From an uncultured Roseburia sp. (lineage in GTDB: Bacteria > Bacillota > Clostridia > Lachnospirales > Lachnospiraceae), in NCBI GenBank assembly GCA_947652855.1, contig CANTEO010000013.1, positions 1 to 49,582 on the forward strand: a stretch of 49,582 nt of DNA, written 5' to 3'. Every line of letters begins with the position of its first letter. Position 1 is the stretch's first letter. Shown piece after piece: positions 6,751 to 14,550 of this stretch. The position numbers and the translations under genes are program-made. Below the pieces are notes generated by a model. That model did no database searches. It was not told the DNA's origin and saw only the letters and a program-made list of their open reading frames with translations.

Positions 6751-8841
6751 ATGTACAAAAGTTTTTCAATGGAGCTGGCTGGAAGGCAGCTTGTCGTGGA
6801 TGTGGACAGGGTTGGCAAGCAGGCGAACGGCTGCGCTTTTATGCACTATGGGGAGACGACCGTGCTTTCAACGGCGACGGCTTCGGACAGGCCGAGGGAT
6901 GGGATTGACTTCTTCCCTTTGAGCGTGGAGTTTGAGGAGAAGACGTATTCCGTGGGGAAGATCCCGGGCGGGTTCAATAAGAGGGAAGGGAAGGCGTCGG
7001 AAAACGCCGTTTTGACGGCGCGCGTCATAGACCGTCCGATGCGCCCCCTCTTTCCGAAGGATTACCGGAATGACGTCACGTTGAACAATATGGTGATGAG
7101 CGTGGATCCGGAATGCCGGCCGGAGATTGTGGCGATGCTTGGGGCCGCAATTTCGGCCAGCATCTCTGACATTCCGTTTGACGGGCCCTGCGCGATGACG
7201 CAGGTTGGGCTTGTGGACGGCGAGCTGATCATCAACCCGTCCCAGTCCCAGTGGGATAACGGCGACCTGATGCTGACGGTAGCCTCTACGTCCGAGAAGG
7301 TCATCATGATTGAGGCGGGCGCCAATGAGGTGCCGGAAGAGCGGATGCTTGAGGCGATCTATATGGCGCACGACGTGAACCAGACGATTATCGCGTTCAT
7401 TAACCAAATCGTGGCCGAGGTGGGCAAGCCAAAGCATTCCTATACAAGCTGCGCCATCCCGGAGGAGATGTTTGAGGAGATTCGTCGGATTGTGCCGCCG
7501 GAAGAGATGGAGCGCGCGGTGTTCACCGACCAAAAGCAGGTGCGGGAAGAAAATATACGGGAAATTACGGAGCGGCTTACAGAGGCGTTTGCAGAGAAGG
7601 AAGAGTGGCTCTCTGTTCTGGACGAGGCCATTTATCAATATCAGAAAAAGACGGTGCGCAAGATGATCTTAAAAGACCATAAGCGTCCGGACGGCCGTGC
7701 GATTGATGAGATCCGGCCATTGGCCGCGGAAGTGGATTTGATTCCCAGAGTGCATGGCTCCGCAATGTTCACCAGGGGTCAGACGCAGATTTGCGACGTC
7801 GTGACGCTGGCGCCTCTGTCGGAAGTGCAGAAGGTGGACGGAATCGACGAAAATATTACCGAAAAGCGTTATATGCACCATTATAATTTCCCGTCGTACT
7901 CAGTTGGGGAGACCAAGCCTTCCAGAGGGCCGGGACGGCGTGAGATTGGCCATGGCGCGCTTGCGGAGCGGGCGCTGATCCCGATGCTGCCGTCTAAAGA
8001 AGAGTTCCCATATGCGATCCGCGCCGTGTCGGAGACATTTGAGTCCAACGGCTCCACGTCCATGGCGTCCACCTGCGCCTCCTGCATGGCGCTGATGGCG
8101 GCCGGGGTGCCGATCAAGAAAATGGTGGCGGGCATTTCCTGCGGCCTTGTGACCGGGGAGACGGACGACGATTATCTGGTGCTGACGGACATTCAGGGCC
8201 TTGAGGATTTCTTTGGCGACATGGACTTTAAGGTGACGGGAACGAAGGACGGCATCACCGCGATTCAGATGGACATCAAGATTCATGGGCTGACGAGGCC
8301 GATTGTGGAAGAGGCGATCAAAAGGACCAGAGAAGCCAGGTTCTTCATTATGGACGAATGTATGTCAAAAGCGATTTCAGAGCCAAGGAAGGAGCTTAGC
8401 GCCTACGCGCCTAAGATTGTCCAAATTCAGATTGACCCTGCCAAAATTGGCGACGTGGTCGGCCAGAGAGGCAAGACGATCAATGAAATCATTGAGCGGA
8501 CAGGCGTGAAGATTGACATAGAGGACGACGGAGCAGTGTCTGTGTGCGGCTCCGATCAGGCGGCGATGGATCAGGCGGTTGAAATGATTCAGATGATTAC
8601 GGCTGATTTTGAGGCGGGGCAGATCTGGAAGGGAAAGGTCGTCAGCATCAAGGAATTTGGCGCGTTCGTGGAATTTGCCCCCGGAAAAGAGGGCATGATC
8701 CATATTTCCAAAATATCCAAAGAGAGGATTAACCGGGTAGAAGACGTCTTAACGCTTGGGGACAAAGTGACGGTCGTCTGCCTTGGGAAGGATAAGATGG
8801 GCAGGATCAGCTTTTCCATGAAGGATGTCCCCAAAAAATAG
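6751..8841 (+). CDS. pnp: Polyribonucleotide nucleotidyltransferase (PNPase)
   Basis: Phosphorolytic 3'-5' exoribonuclease of mRNA decay. 696 aa from ATG 6751, which follows AAAAAGGAGA; an upstream in-frame ATG at 6580 lies inside the structured leader and is rejected. Domains in order: first RNase PH domain (FSMELAGRQLVVD...), PNPase alpha-helical linker, second catalytic RNase PH domain (DGRAIDEIRPLAAEVDLIPR), then KH (IGDVVGQRGKTINEIIERTG) and S1 (GKVVSIKEFGAFVEFAPGKE). All canonical parts are present and full length. Confidence 0.98.
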   Translation: MYKSFSMELAGRQLVVDVDRVGKQANGCAFMHYGETTVLSTATASDRPRDGIDFFPLSVEFEEKTYSVGKIPGGFNKREGKASENAVLTARVIDRPMRPLFPKDYRNDVTLNNMVMSVDPECRPEIVAMLGAAISASISDIPFDGPCAMTQVGLVDGELIINPSQSQWDNGDLMLTVASTSEKVIMIEAGANEVPEERMLEAIYMAHDVNQTIIAFINQIVAEVGKPKHSYTSCAIPEEMFEEIRRIVPPEEMERAVFTDQKQVREENIREITERLTEAFAEKEEWLSVLDEAIYQYQKKTVRKMILKDHKRPDGRAIDEIRPLAAEVDLIPRVHGSAMFTRGQTQICDVVTLAPLSEVQKVDGIDENITEKRYMHHYNFPSYSVGETKPSRGPGRREIGHGALAERALIPMLPSKEEFPYAIRAVSETFESNGSTSMASTCASCMALMAAGVPIKKMVAGISCGLVTGETDDDYLVLTDIQGLEDFFGDMDFKVTGTKDGITAIQMDIKIHGLTRPIVEEAIKRTREARFFIMDECMSKAISEPRKELSAYAPKIVQIQIDPAKIGDVVGQRGKTINEIIERTGVKIDIEDDGAVSVCGSDQAAMDQAVEMIQMITADFEAGQIWKGKVVSIKEFGAFVEFAPGKEGMIHISKISKERINRVEDVLTLGDKVTVVCLGKDKMGRISFSMKDVPKK

Positions 8842-8888
8842 AACTATAAGCTAGGAAGCCGAAGGCAAAGTAGCTGTGAAGGAAAGGC

Positions 8889-8924
8889 AGAAAAAGCTCT
8901 TATCATGCATGAGGGCTTTTTCTT
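8889..8924 (+). terminator. pnp terminator
   Basis: AAAAAGCTCT and GAGGGCTTTTT form a hairpin around TATCATGCAT, ending in a T-run with matching A-run. It separates pnp from the CotH operon. Confidence 0.8.
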
Positions 8925-8946
8925 ATGATTGAGGAAATACCCTCTG

Positions 8947-9034
8947 GGCATCCCTTTTTTGCGCAAGTAATGAGGTTATGCGCCGAGGTCATCCCTTTCT
9001 GCGCAAAAGGATGCGCAATGATGAGGTGATTATG
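8947..9034 (+). repeat. Imperfect tandem duplication at the CotH-gene translation start
   Basis: Unit 1 (from ~8949) reads CATCCCTTTTTTGCGCAA...AATGAGGTTATG and unit 2 (from ~8990) reads CATCCCTTTCTGCGCAA...GATGAGGTGATTATG. Each unit contains a GAGGT RBS-like motif followed by ATG. The second provides the proper RBS-to-start spacing (GAGGTG 9023-9028, ATG 9032); in the first only one base separates them. No clear sigma-A promoter was found between the pnp terminator and here. Confidence 0.6.
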
Positions 9035-11323
9035 AGAAAGTGTGTGTATGGAAACGCGTTCCGGCTTGCTCTGTTTGCTCTGGCGTTGCTGCTGCTTTGC
9101 CTGCTTACGGGGCTATACTGCCTGGACGATTACTGTCAGCACAGGGTGAGGTTGAATGAGGTTTGCGCGAATCAGGACTCCTCCTGGCAGGATGGGCCGT
9201 TAGGGGACTATATTGAGCTGTATAACCCTGGGAGCCTGCCCTGTCGGTTAAGCAAGCTCTATTTGTCGGATGACTATGAGGATCTGCAGAAGCTTCCTTT
9301 GGCTGGCAGGACGATTCCGGCCAAAGGGTATTTGGTGGTGGATTTGGGGGAAGGCGACGGCCGAAGCAGCGCCTTTGGCATAAAGTCATCGGGTGAAGCC
9401 GTGTATCTTTCCGATTCTTTGGGGCATATTTTAGATGAGGTGGAAAGCCCCAGGCAGGAATGCAACACCTCTTATTCCAGAAGAGAAGATGGGGCAGGGG
9501 GATGGGCCGTCGCTTCCTGCACGCCGGGGGAGAAAAACGCCGCATGGGAAAGCGCTCCCTCGCCGCCTGTTTTTTCTAAGAGGAGCGGCTTTTATAGCCA
9601 GTCATTTTCGCTTAGCCTGACTTCTGAAGAAGGGCATGACATCTATTACACGCTGGACGCAAGCGTCCCTTCGGTGGAGTCGAATAAGTACAGTGGGGAG
9701 ATTTTGGTTGAGAATGTCTCGGACAGGGAGAATATTTACAGCGCAGTGCAAAGGACAGTTTCTGACTGGAAGAACGACACGCCGGATCCGACGCCTGTGG
9801 ACAAGGCGTTTGTCGTGCGGGCCATTGCGGCGGATGCGTCCGGAAATTGCAGTGAGCCGTCCATTGGGGTGTATTTTGTGGGCATGGACGGTTACAAAGA
9901 GAAAAACGTGATTTCCCTGGTGGCCGACGACCCGGACGATTTGTTTGGGGAGGATGGCATTTATGTGACGGGGAAGGCGTATGACAGGTGGTATTTGGGC
10001 TGGCAGTTCGGCAAAAACCCTGTGGAGAATTTCTTAAAGCACGGAAGGGAGTTTGAGGCTCTGGGCACGCTGCATTGGTTTCAAAGCCGGCTGGAGCTGG
10101 AGCAGAAAGTGGGGATGCGCATTCAGGGCTCGTCCAGCCGGCTTGGGAGAAAGAAGCGTTTTAATGTCTTTGCCAGAAAAGAATACAGCGGGGAACGTTA
10201 TTTTAAGAAGGGCTTTTTCGGGGACAAAAAAACGCATTCCGTGACGCTGCGTGACAGCTTTGCAAATGTGCTGTGCCAGGAGCTGGTGAAGGACAGGGCG
10301 GCGGCTGTGCAGAGCGCCATTCCTGTGACGGTTTTTTTGAATGGGGAGCTTTGGTACGACGCCTATCTGCATGAGCGCTATGACAGCCGGTATCTTTTAA
10401 ATACGTATGGCGTGGAAAAAGAGAACGTCGTAATGATTGGCGACGGATTCTTAAAGGAGGGGAACAGCGAGGATTATGCGCTGTACCTTAAGCTGTACGA
10501 GTTCCTTGCGACGCATGACCTTTCGGAGCCGGAGGCATACCGCGAGTTTACAAAGATGGCCGATGTGCAGAGCTATATTGACTTTCTGTGCGCCAATCTC
10601 TTTCTTTGCAATATGGACTGCTCAGAGACGAAAAATTACAATATTTGGCGGGTGAGGGAGCCGGGGGACGGGACGTACAGCGATGGCCGATGGCGTTGGA
10701 TGCTCTATGACATGGACAACTTAGAATGGAATTATCTGGGCTTAAAGAAATATCGTGCGACAAAAGCGGCGGCAATCAATTCCTTTCGGCGCGTCATGCT
10801 CACGGCGGGCGTTTCCTACCGAAAGCACCGGATTTTTGCCGCGCTTCGAAAAAATAAGGAGTTTCAAAGGCAGTTTGTCCTGACGTTCCTGGATTTGGTG
10901 AATGAGAATTTCTCAAAGGAGACGGTTTCGGAGGCGCTTTTGCGCTATGGGAAGGATCTTTCCTGGAACGGGTCGTTTTTTGCGCTGCGCGAGAAGTATA
11001 TCGTCCCCTTTATGGCGAAGGAGTTTCAGTTGACGGGGACGCTTGAGGAGCTGACGCTTTCTGTAAACAACGAGGACGGCGGGAGCGTTTTGGTAAATAC
11101 GATTCAGCCGACGTTTCGGAATGGGACGTGGTCTGGCTCATATTATACCGATTATCCGGTCACCGTGCGTGCAAAGGCAAAGGCCGGCTACCGTTTTGCG
11201 GGATGGGTGGGGAGCGTTTCTTCCAAAAAAGAAAAGCTTTCGGTTTCCCTTTCCGAAGGGGGCGTGCAGCTGCAGGCGGTTTTTGAAAAGAAGGGGAAGG
11301 AAGATGAGAAGGAGCGGCAATAA
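9032..11323 (+). CDS. CotH-family kinase with lamin-tail and chitobiase-C-like domains
   Basis: A membrane-anchored or secreted 763-aa protein. Order: N-terminal hydrophobic helix (~10-30); lamin-tail domain (VRLNEVCANQDSSW...DYIELYN, ~35-135); CHB_HEX_C-like domain (FYSQSFSLSLTSEEGHDIYY, ~180-290); CotH kinase region (~300-640) with KVGMRIQGSSSRLGRKKRFN, NMDCSETKNYNIW (Asp ~529) and WRWMLYDMDN (Asp ~560/562), matching the paired catalytic/Mg-binding aspartates of spore CotH; and a C-terminal bacterial repeat (GYRFAGWVGS). B. subtilis CotH phosphorylates coat proteins; the target here is unknown. ATG 9032 has the better-spaced RBS and precedes the hydrophobic segment directly. Its last 20 bp overlap the next gene. 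Confidence 0.88.
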   Translation: MRKCVYGNAFRLALFALALLLLCLLTGLYCLDDYCQHRVRLNEVCANQDSSWQDGPLGDYIELYNPGSLPCRLSKLYLSDDYEDLQKLPLAGRTIPAKGYLVVDLGEGDGRSSAFGIKSSGEAVYLSDSLGHILDEVESPRQECNTSYSRREDGAGGWAVASCTPGEKNAAWESAPSPPVFSKRSGFYSQSFSLSLTSEEGHDIYYTLDASVPSVESNKYSGEILVENVSDRENIYSAVQRTVSDWKNDTPDPTPVDKAFVVRAIAADASGNCSEPSIGVYFVGMDGYKEKNVISLVADDPDDLFGEDGIYVTGKAYDRWYLGWQFGKNPVENFLKHGREFEALGTLHWFQSRLELEQKVGMRIQGSSSRLGRKKRFNVFARKEYSGERYFKKGFFGDKKTHSVTLRDSFANVLCQELVKDRAAAVQSAIPVTVFLNGELWYDAYLHERYDSRYLLNTYGVEKENVVMIGDGFLKEGNSEDYALYLKLYEFLATHDLSEPEAYREFTKMADVQSYIDFLCANLFLCNMDCSETKNYNIWRVREPGDGTYSDGRWRWMLYDMDNLEWNYLGLKKYRATKAAAINSFRRVMLTAGVSYRKHRIFAALRKNKEFQRQFVLTFLDLVNENFSKETVSEALLRYGKDLSWNGSFFALREKYIVPFMAKEFQLTGTLEELTLSVNNEDGGSVLVNTIQPTFRNGTWSGSYYTDYPVTVRAKAKAGYRFAGWVGSVSSKKEKLSVSLSEGGVQLQAVFEKKGKEDEKERQ

Positions 11324-12173
11324 ATTCCTGTGCCTTGCGGCGCTTTTGGCCCTGTTGCCGGCCGGGTGCGGGGAAATGGAAGGGCAGAATGGGGCCATGC
11401 CAAAGGCAGAGACAGAGGCAGAGGCGTATGGCCTGGAGGAATATTACCGGATTACGGAGGCGGATCAGGAGACGGGCGGCAAGGAGCGGATCCCGATGCC
11501 GCTTGAGGGGCAGCCGCCCCTGATTACGTTTGAAGAGCCGGGTGACTACGTGCTTTCCGGGAGCTATGAGGGCCGCATAGTGGTGGATTCAGAGGATCAG
11601 ATTGTGCATTTGATTCTTGACGGCGTGGACATCAAGTCGAATGAAGGCCCCGCCATTTATGTGGCCTCTGCCGGAAAGGTGGTCGTGACGCTGGCCGAAG
11701 GGAGTGAAAATACCGTGAGGGACACGCCGAATTATGGGGAGTATCACAAGATGCAGGCGTGCATCTTTTCCACATCGGACCTCACTATTAACGGGTCGGG
11801 GAGCCTTTCGGTGTACGGCTACCGAAAAGACGCGGTCCGCTCGAAGGATGTGATTAAAATTTTAGGCGGCAAGATTGGGATTTGGTCGAAGCGGGACGGG
11901 ATCCGCGCCAGCGACGGGGCCGTCATCATGCCGGACTCCCTTTCTGTGGAAAGCGAAGGGAATGGAATTCGGACGACGAAAAAAAAGAAGGAGAGGCGGG
12001 GGTTTTTGGATATATGCGGCGGTGAGGTTACGGTGATCGCCGGAGAGTATGCGCTCTCTTCCGCTTCAGACTTATGGATCCGGCAATGCAGCGTTTCCTG
12101 CCAGGGCATTTATGCCGATCTCTTCTACGGCGGCGAGCAGTTTATTGAGAAGGGATGCCTGAACGATGAGTGA
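11304..12173 (+). CDS. Cthe_2159-like carbohydrate-binding lipoprotein
   Basis: 289 aa from ATG 11304. The first 22 residues are a lipoprotein signal ending in LLPAGC, so it is probably lipid-anchored on the outer face of the membrane. From ~residue 65 on it shows the right-handed parallel beta-helix pattern of the Cthe_2159 family: PLITFEEPGDYVLSGSYEG, then IVVDSEDQIVHLILDGVDIK and repeated short strands. The C. thermocellum founder binds cellulose and pectin-like acidic sugars. It starts within the kinase gene and ends 8 bp inside the polymerase gene, so coupling is tight. A longer upstream reading frame (from 11121) is rejected because it lies inside the CotH gene. Confidence 0.85.
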   Translation: MRRSGNKFLCLAALLALLPAGCGEMEGQNGAMPKAETEAEAYGLEEYYRITEADQETGGKERIPMPLEGQPPLITFEEPGDYVLSGSYEGRIVVDSEDQIVHLILDGVDIKSNEGPAIYVASAGKVVVTLAEGSENTVRDTPNYGEYHKMQACIFSTSDLTINGSGSLSVYGYRKDAVRSKDVIKILGGKIGIWSKRDGIRASDGAVIMPDSLSVESEGNGIRTTKKKKERRGFLDICGGEVTVIAGEYALSSASDLWIRQCSVSCQGIYADLFYGGEQFIEKGCLNDE

Positions 12174-12867
12174 ATACCGCCATGAATATAAATACCTGAT
12201 TTCTTCGGCGCAGGCCAGCGTCCTGGAGATGCGGATGCGCGGAATGCTGCAGCCGGATCCTCATGCGGATGAAAGCGGCGCCTATCAAATCAAAAGCCTG
12301 TATTTTGATGACAGTGAGGACACTTGCTTTTTTGAAAACGAGAATGGGACAGATCCGCGGTCAAAGTTTCGGATTCGCTGCTACAACCATTCCCTGGAGC
12401 GGATTTCCCTGGAGAAAAAAAGCAAAATGCGTGGGATGACGAAAAAAGAGTCCTGCTTTATTTCAAAGGAAGTGTGCGAAATCCTGATGGGCGGGAGGGA
12501 TCCGCGCCTTGGGGAAGGGCTGGACGGGACGCAGAAATTTTTGCTGTCTCAGCTTAAGCTCCGCCGGCTTCGCCCTAAAGTGATTGTCTCGTATGAGCGG
12601 AAGCCGTTTGTCTGCCCGATTGGAAACGTGCGGGTTACGTTTGACCGCAAGCTTTCCTCCTCCAGCGCCGTGGAAAGCTTTCTGAAGGAGGAGCTGCCGC
12701 TCCGTCCGGCGCTTGCGACGGGGAGCTGTATTTTGGAGGTGAAATGGGACGAGATCCTTCCGTCTTATGTCAGGCAGGCGCTTAGCACAGGAACGCTGCA
12801 ATGGAGCGGCTGTTCCAAATATTATCTGTGCAGAAAATACAGTACAAATGGGGGAATGAGAGTATGA
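12166..12867 (+). CDS. VTC-domain (polyphosphate polymerase-type) protein
   Basis: 233 aa spanning one triphosphate-tunnel VTC domain. The charged strands lining the tunnel are visible in order: HEYKYLIS, SLYFDD, KFRIRCYN, ISLEKKSKM, SYERKPFV, VRVTFDRKL and ILEVKWDE. In yeast Vtc4 these residues bind ATP and phosphate and polymerise inorganic polyphosphate from ATP at the membrane. No membrane helix is present, so the DUF4956 protein encoded next, overlapping by 4 bp, is the likely membrane partner. The enzymatic role is inferred from fold-level residues. Confidence 0.85.
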   Translation: MSEYRHEYKYLISSAQASVLEMRMRGMLQPDPHADESGAYQIKSLYFDDSEDTCFFENENGTDPRSKFRIRCYNHSLERISLEKKSKMRGMTKKESCFISKEVCEILMGGRDPRLGEGLDGTQKFLLSQLKLRRLRPKVIVSYERKPFVCPIGNVRVTFDRKLSSSSAVESFLKEELPLRPALATGSCILEVKWDEILPSYVRQALSTGTLQWSGCSKYYLCRKYSTNGGMRV

Positions 12868-13538
12868 GTTGGAACGAGGCGTTTCAGAAGACGCTGTTTG
12901 AAGGCTATGCGTCTATGGATTTGCAGCTAAGCGAGGTCGTGGCCTGCATGGCCTGCACTGTCGTGATCGCGTTTTATATTTATGCCGTGTACCGGATGGT
13001 GAGCCGGAACGCATTTTATCAAAAGAGCTTCAATCTGTCCCTGGTTTCCCTGGCGGTGATTACGGCTGCCGTGATCCTGACGATTCAGTCGAATATCGTC
13101 GTTTCGCTTGGCATGGTGGGCGCATTGTCCATTGTCCGGTTCCGAACGGCGATCAAAGATCCGATGGATCTCGTCTTTCTGTTTTGGGCCATCAGCGACG
13201 GCATTATCTGCGGGGCGGGCTTCGCGGTGATTGCCGCAGTTTCCTCTGCTGTGCTGACGGCGGTGATTTTTGTGTTTTCCCGTCTGCCGGACGTAAGGCA
13301 GCCGCAGGTTCTTTTAGTCAGCGCAGGCTCGTTGGAAGAGGAAGAGAAGATACTTGCGGAGCTGGATTTAGCCTGTAAGCGGTATGACGTAAGATCCAGG
13401 AACGTGACGAAGGATCGGTTGGATCTTGCAGTGGAGGTGCGCACGGAAAAGGAGCGGGAATTGTTAAAGGGCCTGATGCGGCTTTCCGGGGTGACTTCGG
13501 CGTCATTGGTTTCACAGGATGGGGAAGTGACGTTTTAG
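12864..13538 (+). CDS. DUF4956 membrane protein
   Basis: 224 aa. Three to four membrane helices fill residues ~20-140, with the strongly conserved DUF4956 stretch GALSIVRFRTAIKDPMDLVF between them. The cytoplasmic C-terminus (~145-224) is a small alpha/beta domain. Start ATG 12864 overlaps the previous stop (ATGA), and an upstream in-frame ATG at 12801 lies inside the VTC gene and is rejected. DUF4956 genes are commonly found next to VTC-domain genes; a role as membrane anchor or channel for polyphosphate synthesis is an inference, not established. Confidence 0.85.
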   Translation: MSWNEAFQKTLFEGYASMDLQLSEVVACMACTVVIAFYIYAVYRMVSRNAFYQKSFNLSLVSLAVITAAVILTIQSNIVVSLGMVGALSIVRFRTAIKDPMDLVFLFWAISDGIICGAGFAVIAAVSSAVLTAVIFVFSRLPDVRQPQVLLVSAGSLEEEEKILAELDLACKRYDVRSRNVTKDRLDLAVEVRTEKERELLKGLMRLSGVTSASLVSQDGEVTF

Positions 13539-13544
13539 CGGAAT

Positions 13545-13564
13545 GGCAGGGCATATGCCCTGCC
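13545..13564. terminator. 20-bp perfect palindrome after the CotH/VTC operon
   Basis: GGCAGGGCATATGCCCTGCC, followed by GTTT. It starts 7 bp after the DUF4956 stop and is most likely the operon's terminator, though the T-run is short. Confidence 0.5.
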
Positions 13565-13589
13565 GTTTGAACGGCGTAAGAGCAGCCTG

Positions 13590-13627
13590 CATATGATAAT
13601 AAAAAAAGCAAAAGGCATTATCATATG
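13590..13627 (+). promoter_or_regulatory. Inverted repeat that includes the S8 protease start codon
   Basis: CATATGATAAT (13590-13600) and ATTATCATATG (13617-13627) are perfect 11-bp inverted repeats with a 16-base spacer. The second arm ends with the ATG start codon (13625-13627), and the weak RBS AAAAGG lies in the loop. As RNA this would bury the start codon in a stem; as DNA it could be an operator. Confidence 0.6.
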
Positions 13628-14506
13628 GATCAGGTTCGGAAAAAATTGCGGGCGGATTACGCCCATAAAAAGGGGATCACCGGCCGCGGCGTGACAGTGG
13701 CCGTGATGGACACGGGGATTATGCCGCACCCGGATTTTGACAGCCGGATTTTGGCGTTTCGGGATTTCACCTATGGCAAGAAAAGGATTTATGACGACAA
13801 CGGGCATGGATGCCATGTGGCCGGGATTATCGCGGGGAACGGGTCAATGAGCCGCGGGCGCTATCAGGGGATCGCCCCGGAAAGCGGCCTGTTCGTGACA
13901 AAGGTGCTGGACCGGAAGGGGAACGGTAACACGTCGCAGGTGCTAAAGGCGATTGATTTTATCATTGAGTGCCGGAAAGAATATAACATCCGGGTCATGA
14001 ACATCTCGGTTGGGATGCTGCCTTCTGCGGACGAGGAGGAGCGGGAGCATTTGATCGCCGCGGTGGAGAAGGCATGGAGCAGCGGAATCGTGGTGGTCGC
14101 GGCGGCAGGGAACAATGGGCCGGATAAGAACAGCGTGACCGTGCCAGGCCAGTGCAAAAGCATTATCACAGTGGGCAGCATCGACGACTATGTGAAGCGG
14201 GGAAGGGGGCTAAAGAGCGGCTATAGCGGAAGGGGGCCGACTGAGTGCTGTGTGGTGAAGCCGGAGATTTTGGCTCCCGGGACGGCGATTAAGAGCTGCT
14301 CCGGGCGGGGAGGCGGCTATGAGGTGAAAAGCGGCACGTCCATGTCGGCGCCGATCGTGTCCGGCTCCATTGCCCTTTTGCTGCAGAAATACCCGTCCTT
14401 AACGCCTGCGCAGGTAAAGCTTCGCCTGTATGAGAAGGCGGTCGTCTTAAAAGAGGCGAGTGAGCGGGAGTATTGGGGTGTTGTATATTTAGACAGATTG
14501 TTGTAA
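13625..14506 (+). CDS. Intracellular subtilisin-like serine protease (S8 family)
   Basis: 293 aa with the full catalytic triad: Asp29 in VMDTG, His61 in DDNGHGCHVAG and Ser239 in SGTSMSAPIVSG; the oxyanion Asn lies in AAAGNNGPD. No signal peptide or propeptide is present, which points to a cytoplasmic protease like IspA/AprX rather than a secreted degradative enzyme. The protein ends shortly after the catalytic domain. It is followed after 44 bp by the cardiolipin synthase gene, without a terminator between them. The start codon sits in a hairpin, so translation may be conditional. Confidence 0.93.
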   Translation: MDQVRKKLRADYAHKKGITGRGVTVAVMDTGIMPHPDFDSRILAFRDFTYGKKRIYDDNGHGCHVAGIIAGNGSMSRGRYQGIAPESGLFVTKVLDRKGNGNTSQVLKAIDFIIECRKEYNIRVMNISVGMLPSADEEEREHLIAAVEKAWSSGIVVVAAAGNNGPDKNSVTVPGQCKSIITVGSIDDYVKRGRGLKSGYSGRGPTECCVVKPEILAPGTAIKSCSGRGGGYEVKSGTSMSAPIVSGSIALLLQKYPSLTPAQVKLRLYEKAVVLKEASEREYWGVVYLDRLL

Positions 14507-14550
14507 AATAGAGAATGCGAAGTACATAGGATGAGAGGAGGCGGCTGCAG

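Noticed and set aside
6868..7638. 256-aa antisense ORF within pnp
   Set aside because: His/Arg-rich translation typical of the antisense of a conserved gene; no RBS.
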